NCBI GenBank assembly: GCA_900315835.1
Contig: ONAR01000025.1
Coordinates: forward strand, 1-38,140
DNA from: an uncultured Prevotella sp.
GTDB taxonomy: Bacteria; Bacteroidota; Bacteroidia; Bacteroidales; Bacteroidaceae
Reading direction: 5' to 3'
DNA: 38,140 bases
Positions 32,842-38,140 of the stretch are shown here, in pieces (within the stretch, counting starts at the first letter, position 1; the number at the start of each line of letters is the position of its first letter). Under the pieces are notes generated by a model. The model searched no databases and was not told the origin of the DNA. It saw nothing but the letters and a program-made list of their open reading frames with translations. The position numbers were made by a program, and so were the translations under genes.

Positions 32842-33864
32842 ATGAACAACGTATTTGTATATTGTGAAGTGGAAGGCACCCAGGTCGCTGAGGTGTCGCA
32901 GGAATTGCTCACGAAAGGCCGTAAGTTGGCCAACACGCTCGGCGTCGATCTCGAGGCCGTGGTCGCTGGCACCGGCATCAAGGGCAAAGTGGAAGACCAA
33001 CTGCTGCCTTATGGCGTTGACAAACTGTTTGTCTTCGATGGTGAGGGCTTGTTCCCTTACACGTCGGCTCCCCATACTGATATTGTAGTGAAGCTGTTCA
33101 AGGAAGAGCAGCCGCAGATTGCCCTGATGGGTGCAACGGTCATTGGCCGTGACCTCGGTCCCCGTGTGTCGTCAGCCCTGACCTCCGGTCTGACTGCCGA
33201 CTGCACGCAACTGGAGATTGGCGACTACGACGATAAAAAGACGGGTAAGCATTATGAGCAGATGCTCCACGCCATCCGTCCGGCCTTCGGTGGCAACATC
33301 GTGGCTACCATCGTCAACCCCGAGCATCGTCCGCAGATGGCTACCGTGCGCTCTGGCGTCATGCAGAAAGCCCTGTACGAGGGCAAGGCCAAGGGCGAGG
33401 TGGTCTATCCCAATGTGAAGGACTACGTGAGCGAGATGTCTTACGCCGTGCAGGTGATTGACCGCCACGTCGAGGCTGCCAAGAACAACCTCAAGAGTGC
33501 GCCCATCGTGGTGGCCGGTGGCTACGGCATGGGTTCGAAGGAAGGCTTCGACATGCTGTTCACCCTGGCCAAGGAGCTTCACGGTGAGGTGGGTGCCAGC
33601 CGCGCCGCCGTCGACGCCGGATGGGTAGACCACGACCGTCAGGTGGGTCAGACCGGCGTCACCGTTCATCCGAAGGTGTATATCGCCTGCGGCATCTCCG
33701 GTCAGATTCAGCATATCGCCGGCATGCAGGATGCAGGCATCATCATCTCGGTCAACAGCGACCCTGATGCACCAATCAATCAGATTGCCGACTACGTGAT
33801 TACCGGTACCGTGGAAGAGGTCGTGCCGAAACTCATTAAGTATTACAAACAGAACACGAAATAA
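32842..33864 (+). CDS. etfA: Electron transfer flavoprotein, alpha subunit
   Basis: 340 residues. The N-terminal domain pairs with EtfB; the C-terminal FAD domain shows APIVVAGGYGMGSKEGF near residue 218, GASRAAVDAGWVDHDRQVGQTG near 252 (in part), and YIACGISGQIQHIAGMQ near 275, which hold the flavin. It begins four bases after the etfB stop. Together they should take electrons from the adjacent acyl-CoA dehydrogenase, or deliver them in the reductive direction in this presumably anaerobic organism. Confidence 0.96.
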   Translation: MNNVFVYCEVEGTQVAEVSQELLTKGRKLANTLGVDLEAVVAGTGIKGKVEDQLLPYGVDKLFVFDGEGLFPYTSAPHTDIVVKLFKEEQPQIALMGATVIGRDLGPRVSSALTSGLTADCTQLEIGDYDDKKTGKHYEQMLHAIRPAFGGNIVATIVNPEHRPQMATVRSGVMQKALYEGKAKGEVVYPNVKDYVSEMSYAVQVIDRHVEAAKNNLKSAPIVVAGGYGMGSKEGFDMLFTLAKELHGEVGASRAAVDAGWVDHDRQVGQTGVTVHPKVYIACGISGQIQHIAGMQDAGIIISVNSDPDAPINQIADYVITGTVEEVVPKLIKYYKQNTK

Positions 33865-33866
33865 CA

Positions 33867-35561
33867 ATGGTAGAAGTAAATAAAATCAAATACTATCTCA
33901 ACGACCCTCTTATGAAGAGGATTGTTGAACTGAAGGAGCGCGGCTATGCCGACAAGGACCAGTTCGATTACGCGCCTGTCAACTATGAGGACGCCATTGA
34001 GGACTACAAGCGCATCCTTGACATCACGGCCGACGTGGCCACCAATGTCATTGAGCCCAACTCCGAGAGCGTCGACCTTGAGGGTCCCCACTTGGAGAAT
34101 GGCCGCATGATCTATGCCAGCAAGACCTACGAGAACCTCGACGCTACGCGTAAGGCCGGTCTGTGGGGCGTGAGCATGCCGCGTCGCTTCGGTGGTCTCA
34201 ACCTGCCTATCACCGTGTTCTCAATGCTGTCAGAGCTCGTCTCGGCTGCCGACTCCGGTTTCCAGAATGTATGGTCGCTGCAGAGCTGTATCGACACGCT
34301 GTATGAGTTCGGTACCCCCGAGCAGCAGGCCAAGTACATTCCTCGCATCTGCGCCGGTGAGACCATGTCGATGGACCTTACCGAACCCGATGCCGGCTCC
34401 GACCTTCAGCATGTCATGCTGAAGGCTACGCAGGATGCCGACGGTACATGGCGCCTCAATGGTGTGAAGCGCTTCATCACCAACGGTGACTCCGACATCC
34501 ACCTCGTGCTGGCCCGTTCTGAGGAAGGCACCAAGGATGGCCGCGGTCTGTCGATGTTCATCTACGACAAGCGCGACGGTGGCGTCGATGTGCGTCATAT
34601 CGAGAACAAGCTCGGTATCCACGGTTCACCGACCTGCGAGCTCGTTTACAAGAACGCAAAGGCTGAGCTTTGCGGTGACCGTCGTCTGGGTCTGATCAAG
34701 TATGTGATGAGCCTGATGAACGGTGCCCGTCTGGGTATTGCCGCACAGAGCGTCGGTCTCGAGCAGGAGGCCTACGACCAGGCTGTGGCTTATGCCCGTG
34801 AGCGTCAGCAGTTCGGCAAGAAGATCATCACTTTCCCCGCCGTCTACGACATGCTCTCCCGCATGAAGGCTAAGCTCGACGCCAGCCGCGCTATCCTCTA
34901 TCAGACAGCCCGCTACGTCGATATCTATAAGACCCTTGAGGACATCTCGCGCGAGCGTAAGCTCACCGCCGACGAGCGCAAGGAGATGAAGACCTACAGC
35001 CGTCTGGCTGACGCCTTCACCCCGCTGGGCAAGGGCATGACCTCAGAGTTTGCCAACCAGAACGCCTACGACTGCGTGAGCGTGCATGGCGGCTCCGGCT
35101 TCATTATGGAGTACAAGGCACAGCGTCTGCTGCGCGATGCCCGTATCTTCTCCATCTACGAGGGTACGACGCAGCTGCAGGTGGTCGCTGCCATCCGCTA
35201 CATCACCAACGGCACCTACCTCAACATCATGAAGGAGCTGCTGACCGATGAGACCGCAGAGAGCCTCAAACCGCTGAAGGACCGCATTGCCAAATGCATC
35301 GACCTCTACGCTGAGGCTGTGGAGAAGGTGAAGGCTGACGCCAACCAGGACGAGCACGACTTCCTTGGCCGCCGTCTCTACAACATGACGGGCGACATCA
35401 TCCTCTCGTTGCTTTTGCTGCGCGACGCCACCAACTGCCCCGAGGAGTTTGAGAAGAGCGTCAACGTCTTCGTGCGCATGGCCGAGGAGGAGTGCGTGGG
35501 CAGCCATGCCTACGTGATGAACTTCAAGGCTGAGGAGCTCGCAAGTTTCGTTACGGAATAG
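33867..35561 (+). CDS. Acyl-CoA dehydrogenase family protein with C-terminal extension
   Basis: 564 residues against about 380 for short-chain enzymes; the extra length is an N-terminal stretch and a C-terminal helical domain of about 120 residues as in the long ACAD subgroup. Recognisable parts are the flavin/substrate loop MSMDLTEPDAGSDLQ near residue 165, RERQQFGKKI near 311, and the catalytic base in IYEGTTQLQ, Glu near 431. It starts two bases after the etfA stop, so it is surely co-expressed with its electron carrier. Likely roles are oxidation of a short-chain acyl-CoA or reduction of an enoyl-CoA such as crotonyl- or acryloyl-CoA. The substrate is open; no other fatty-acid genes lie nearby. 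Confidence 0.93.
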   Translation: MVEVNKIKYYLNDPLMKRIVELKERGYADKDQFDYAPVNYEDAIEDYKRILDITADVATNVIEPNSESVDLEGPHLENGRMIYASKTYENLDATRKAGLWGVSMPRRFGGLNLPITVFSMLSELVSAADSGFQNVWSLQSCIDTLYEFGTPEQQAKYIPRICAGETMSMDLTEPDAGSDLQHVMLKATQDADGTWRLNGVKRFITNGDSDIHLVLARSEEGTKDGRGLSMFIYDKRDGGVDVRHIENKLGIHGSPTCELVYKNAKAELCGDRRLGLIKYVMSLMNGARLGIAAQSVGLEQEAYDQAVAYARERQQFGKKIITFPAVYDMLSRMKAKLDASRAILYQTARYVDIYKTLEDISRERKLTADERKEMKTYSRLADAFTPLGKGMTSEFANQNAYDCVSVHGGSGFIMEYKAQRLLRDARIFSIYEGTTQLQVVAAIRYITNGTYLNIMKELLTDETAESLKPLKDRIAKCIDLYAEAVEKVKADANQDEHDFLGRRLYNMTGDIILSLLLLRDATNCPEEFEKSVNVFVRMAEEECVGSHAYVMNFKAEELASFVTE

Positions 35562-35574
35562 TCAGTAGTGTATT

Positions 35575-35695
35575 GGAAGTTCGGAAGTCCTGAAGTTCGG
35601 AAGTCCTGAAGTCCAGTCATGTGCAAAGATATCTGGTATTCGGGTATGATTATGGTAATGACAGGACTTCTGGACTTCCGTACTTCTGAACTTCC
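35575..35695. repeat. AAGTCC/GGACTTC repeat with inverted arms
   Basis: Left arm (35575-35620) has two 16-bp copies of GAAGTTCGGAAGTCCT and ends GAAGTCCAGTCAT; right arm (35656-35695) begins TAATGACAGGACTTC and ends in GGACTTC/GAACTTC words. The layout, arms facing outward from ATTAC-like centres, equals the block at 604-700. It may terminate the etf-acd transcript. Confidence 0.88.
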
Positions 35696-35714
35696 GTACT
35701 AATGCTATAAACCA

Positions 35715-36983
35715 TTGAAATCGCTAAGGGAAATATACAGGATAGGTAAGGGACCGTCGTCGAGCCATACGATGGGCCCCCAGCGTGCGGCTCGTATCTT
35801 CGCCCGGCTTCACCCCAGAGCCGAGCGTTTTAAGGTCACGCTCTATGGCAGTCTGGCCGCTACGGGCAAAGGCCACATGACCGATGTCGCCATTAAAGAG
35901 GTGTTGGAGCCCATTGCTCCCGTCACCATCGAATGGCGGTCGGATGTCTTTCTGCCTTTCCATCCCAATGGAATGAAATTCGAATATGAGCCCTGCAGCG
36001 ATGCGGGTGAGGCTGAGAAAGCCGCGCCTCGGGCATGGCTGGTTTATTCGGTCGGTGGCGGTGCGCTGTCGGAAGGCGATGCGGCGAAACATCCGGAACT
36101 CGTTGGTGAGAAAACGCTCAGTGAGGGACTGGTGCAGGAGTCGCCCGACATCTACGACCTGACCCACCTCACCGATATCCAGTATTGGTGCGACAAGCAC
36201 GGCTGCGCCTATTGGGAGTATGTGAAGCAATGCGAGGATGAGGGTCTGAGCGACTATCTCTTGGAAGTGTGGCACAGCATGCAGCGCAGCGTTGAGGCCG
36301 GACTGAACCATGAGGGTCGCCTGCCCGGACCGCTCAACTTGCAGCGCAAGGCGGCCACCTATTACGTCAAGGCGCAGGGCTACAAGGCCAACTTGCAGTC
36401 GCGTGGCTTGGTCTACGCCTATGCGCTGGCGGTGAGCGAGGAGAATGCCTCCGGCGGCACCATCGTCACGGCACCGACCTGTGGCAGTTGCGGTGTGGTG
36501 CCGGGTGTGTTGTATCACTTGGCCAAAGGCCACGGCTTCAGCGACGAGAAGATGGTGCATGCCCTGGCAACGGCCGGACTGATTGGCAATATCGTCAAGG
36601 AGAATGCCAGCATCTCCGGTGCCGATGTGGGCTGTCAGGGTGAGGTTGGCGTGGCGTGCGCCATGGCCTCGGGAGCAGCCTGTCAGCTCTTCGGAGGTTC
36701 ACCTGCTCAGATTGAGTATGCGGCTGAGATGGGACTGGAGCATCACCTCGGCATGACCTGCGACCCGGTGTGCGGATTGGTGCAGATACCCTGCATCGAG
36801 CGCAACGCTTTCGCCGCCACCCGTGCCCTCGACTGCAACCTCTACGCCTCGTTCAGCGACGGTCGCCATCGCGTGAGTTTCGACCGTGTGGTGGAGGTGA
36901 TGAAGCAAACCGGCCACGATCTGCCGTCGCTCTATAAGGAGACGGGTGAGGGCGGTCTGGCGAAAGACTGGCAGAAAAGTTGA
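35715..36983 (+). CDS. sdaA: L-serine ammonia-lyase, iron-sulphur type, single chain
   Basis: 422 residues. The enzyme turns L-serine into pyruvate and ammonia with a [4Fe-4S] cluster. The beta domain comes first (GPSSSHTMGP at residues 13-22), then the alpha domain with cluster and active-site segments TCGSCGVVPG near 256, GCQGEVGVACAMASGAA near 307 and CDPVCGLVQIPC near 349. Translation must start at TTG (35715): the family begins at this point (KSLREIYRIGKGPSSSH in part), an upstream ATG at 35702 is out of frame, and AAA-rich context lies after it. E. coli SdaA is slightly longer (about 454). A small unknown gene follows 30 bp later. Confidence 0.95.
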   Translation: MKSLREIYRIGKGPSSSHTMGPQRAARIFARLHPRAERFKVTLYGSLAATGKGHMTDVAIKEVLEPIAPVTIEWRSDVFLPFHPNGMKFEYEPCSDAGEAEKAAPRAWLVYSVGGGALSEGDAAKHPELVGEKTLSEGLVQESPDIYDLTHLTDIQYWCDKHGCAYWEYVKQCEDEGLSDYLLEVWHSMQRSVEAGLNHEGRLPGPLNLQRKAATYYVKAQGYKANLQSRGLVYAYALAVSEENASGGTIVTAPTCGSCGVVPGVLYHLAKGHGFSDEKMVHALATAGLIGNIVKENASISGADVGCQGEVGVACAMASGAACQLFGGSPAQIEYAAEMGLEHHLGMTCDPVCGLVQIPCIERNAFAATRALDCNLYASFSDGRHRVSFDRVVEVMKQTGHDLPSLYKETGEGGLAKDWQKS

Positions 36984-37013
36984 TAGATAAGGACTGGATA
37001 TAATCGTAATAAG

Positions 37014-37496
37014 ATGAAAAGCATGAAATCGCTCCATGAGGTGTGGCATGACGTGAGGTGTGTGGCCGTGAAAGCGGCCATGCCCTTATTGCTGTCGGCG
37101 CCGTTGTTGTTTCCCTCGGCCTGCAAGATGGCGCCCAAGGATAACCCCGGCGACACCGTTGCGGCATCGGAGTTCTATCCGCCCGACACAGCGGCATTGG
37201 CCCGGCAGGCGGCAAAGGCCCGGAAGAATGCGCCCGTCAAGGACTCTACCGACATCTTTGTCGTGGGTGAGGGCTCCACGCGTCGTCAGTTGCAGTTGCT
37301 GAGCTATCCCAGTCGGCGCGACACCCTTTCGTTCGGCAAGGCCCGCCACATGCGCGTCAGCGGTAGTGCCGACTATGGTCATGTTGTCCGCGTCAGTTTC
37401 TATGTTGCTCACGGCGACACCCTCGTGCAGCGTGTGGAGGAAGTGGAGCCGGAAGCCTTGCAGGCTGAGGCCACAGTGGCTAAGGCCTTGCATTGA
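37014..37496 (+). CDS. Small exported hypothetical protein
   Basis: 160 residues; I do not recognise the family. A hydrophobic stretch (MPLLLSAPLLFPSAC, about residues 23-37) after a positively charged start suggests export; the cysteine at the end may be lipidated, although PSAC is not a standard lipobox. A linker rich in Asp, Pro and Ala follows, then a compact beta-looking region with RRDTLSFGKARHMRVSGSADYG in part and VVRVSFYVAHGDT. It starts 30 bp after the serine dehydratase stop, with M1 and M4 as possible starts, and may be co-transcribed with it. The second repeat module begins about 140 bp beyond its end. Confidence 0.65.
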   Translation: MKSMKSLHEVWHDVRCVAVKAAMPLLLSAPLLFPSACKMAPKDNPGDTVAASEFYPPDTAALARQAAKARKNAPVKDSTDIFVVGEGSTRRQLQLLSYPSRRDTLSFGKARHMRVSGSADYGHVVRVSFYVAHGDTLVQRVEEVEPEALQAEATVAKALH

Positions 37497-37637
37497 CCGG
37501 CCACGAACTGGCATGTGGGTGGCCATGAGTTTGTTTTTTAGTAACTTTTTAGTAACTTTGTAGTGGCTTTGGGTGGCCTTATGGTTGCTTTTGGATAGCC
37601 TTATGGTTGCTGTATAGAGCCTTCCCTCCAGTAGTAG
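37497..37637. other. Short spacer with TTTTAGTAACTTT and GGCCTTATGGTTGCT repeats
   Basis: TTTTTAGTAACTTT is partly repeated and TAGCCTTATGGTTGCT occurs twice. The region takes the place where the first module has its left GCGGTAAT arm; that arm is absent here. No gene seen. Confidence 0.5.
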
Positions 37638-37667
37638 GACGCTGCTGTGCAGCGTCTCTATGACGTC

Positions 37668-37795
37668 GCGATACCATAGCTATCGAGTCGCGATACCATA
37701 GCTATCGAGTCGCGATACCATAGCTATCGAGTCGCGATACCATAGCTATCGCACCACGATACCATAGCTATCGCACCGCGATACCATAGCTATCG
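37668..37795. repeat. 22-bp tandem array, six copies
   Basis: GCGATACCATAGCTATCG at 37668, 37690, 37712, 37734, 37756 (first base A) and 37778, joined by 4-base linkers AGTC or CACC. Same unit as 16066-16171. Confidence 0.97.
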
Positions 37796-37817
37796 CAAAT
37801 GGTGCCTCACCGATGAT

Positions 37818-37852
37818 TGTGTAGTGGCCGGCACAAGACCGGCCACTACACC
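37818..37852. repeat. Solo palindrome, collapsed form of the 155-bp element
   Basis: GTGTAGTGGCCGG and CCGGCCACTACAC are 13-bp inverted arms around CACAAGA. The left outer end is that of a left terminal repeat and the right outer end that of a right one, as if the interior had been lost. Confidence 0.8.
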
Positions 37853-38087
37853 ACTACCGATATACTCTTTCCCCCTCCCCTCGGGGGAGGGTCGGGGAGA
37901 GGCCAGAAGGGTGCTATGGAGAGCCTTTTTGCCATTTTGCGGTAATCTTTGCGGTAATGTTGCGGTAATGTATGGCCCCTTATTACTGCGGATAACAAGC
38001 TTATTACGAGGCGGTTAAACGCTTGCGGTAATTGCGGTAATATCGGCGCAGCGGATAAAGTCCGTGGAGGTATGCAACCTTGGTAGC

Positions 38088-38140
38088 AGTGTAGTGGCCG
38101 GCCTGGTGCCGGCCACCAACCCTTGGTATGGCATTTTTCC
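38088..38140. repeat. Start of another GTGGCCGG element, cut by the window end
   Basis: AGTGTAGTGGCCGG at 38088 opens a left terminal repeat (palindrome 38094-38116, loop CCTGGTG) followed by CACCAACCCTTGGTATGG. The right end lies beyond the window. Confidence 0.75.

Larger units (their letters stand above)
37638..38041. repeat. Second copy of the composite repeat module
   Basis: In order: hairpin GACGCTGCTGTGCAGCGTC (37638-37656), the 22-bp array, GCCTCACCGATGA, a single GTGGCCGG palindrome, CTCTTTCCCC plus a GC-rich hairpin, GAAGGGTGCTATGG, then GCGGTAAT words (from about 37937) and a closing GCGGTAATTGCGGTAAT (38022-38038). The order and most of the text equal 16019-16583, except that the 155-bp element there is reduced to one palindrome here. 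Confidence 0.9.

Noticed and set aside
37668-37795. CRISPR array
   Set aside because: Same unit and same 4-base linkers as the array near 16.1 kb, so a simple tandem repeat.

Overview
The window looks like chromosomal DNA from a member of the Bacteroidota, most probably Prevotellaceae (Prevotella or Segatella-like), of moderate-to-high GC. Four things point there. Intergenic spaces repeatedly carry the Bacteroidota -7 promoter box TAnnTTTG, sometimes with a TTTG-like box 19-21 bp upstream. Shine-Dalgarno sequences are weak or absent. The gene families fit: a stand-alone secreted TonB C-terminal protein, a TPR/membrane/HTH regulator, carboxynorspermidine dehydrogenase, DUF3822, NhaD, and a barrel receptor of the Bacteroidota type. 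Finally, many short repeats fill the intergenic spaces, as in that family. The genus is inference.

Layout. 0.1-0.6 kb: an EamA transporter cut in half by a repeat. 0.8-5.5 kb (minus): TPR/HTH lipoprotein regulator, TonB-like protein, secreted endonuclease/exonuclease/phosphatase-fold protein and secreted bleomycin-hydrolase-like aminopeptidase. 5.7-10.5 kb (plus): dxs-trkA-trkH. 10.5-11.06 kb: a purely repetitive spacer. 11.07-14.06 kb (minus): unknown protein, carboxynorspermidine dehydrogenase, recA. 14.2-15.6 kb: nhaD. 15.6-16.67 kb: a composite repeat module. 16.7-19.1 kb (minus): cysK and metY. 19.4-24.8 kb (plus): an ABC ATPase, ABC permease, GIN-domain lipoprotein, short GntR regulator and TonB-type outer-membrane barrel. 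24.9-25.3 kb (minus): FMN-binding protein. 25.4-31.7 kb (plus): metallophosphoesterase, pseudopilin-like protein, DUF3822, rsmD, RecD-like helicase, comEC. 31.9-35.6 kb: etfB-etfA-acyl-CoA dehydrogenase. 35.7-37.5 kb: iron-sulphur serine dehydratase and a small unknown protein. 37.5-38.1 kb: a second copy of the composite repeat module.

Most genes are ordinary metabolism: isoprenoid precursors, potassium and sodium transport, sulphur assimilation, polyamine synthesis, flavin electron transfer and serine breakdown. Three things stand out. The five-gene 19.4-24.8 kb operon has a 22-bp near-perfect palindrome placed on the expected transcription start, a good candidate operator for the operon's own GntR protein. 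The 26.5-31.7 kb run sets a pseudopilin-like protein and an actin-fold candidate (DUF3822) near a RecD-like helicase and ComEC, which could be parts of a DNA-uptake system. The intergenic repeats are layered: 155-bp elements with 30-35-bp perfect terminal inverted repeats, arrays of unrelated sequence sharing a 22-bp period, a 38-bp perfect inverted repeat around the trkH-recA spacer, and a composite module present twice about 21.6 kb apart. No rRNA, tRNA, CRISPR array, phage or transposase gene was seen.
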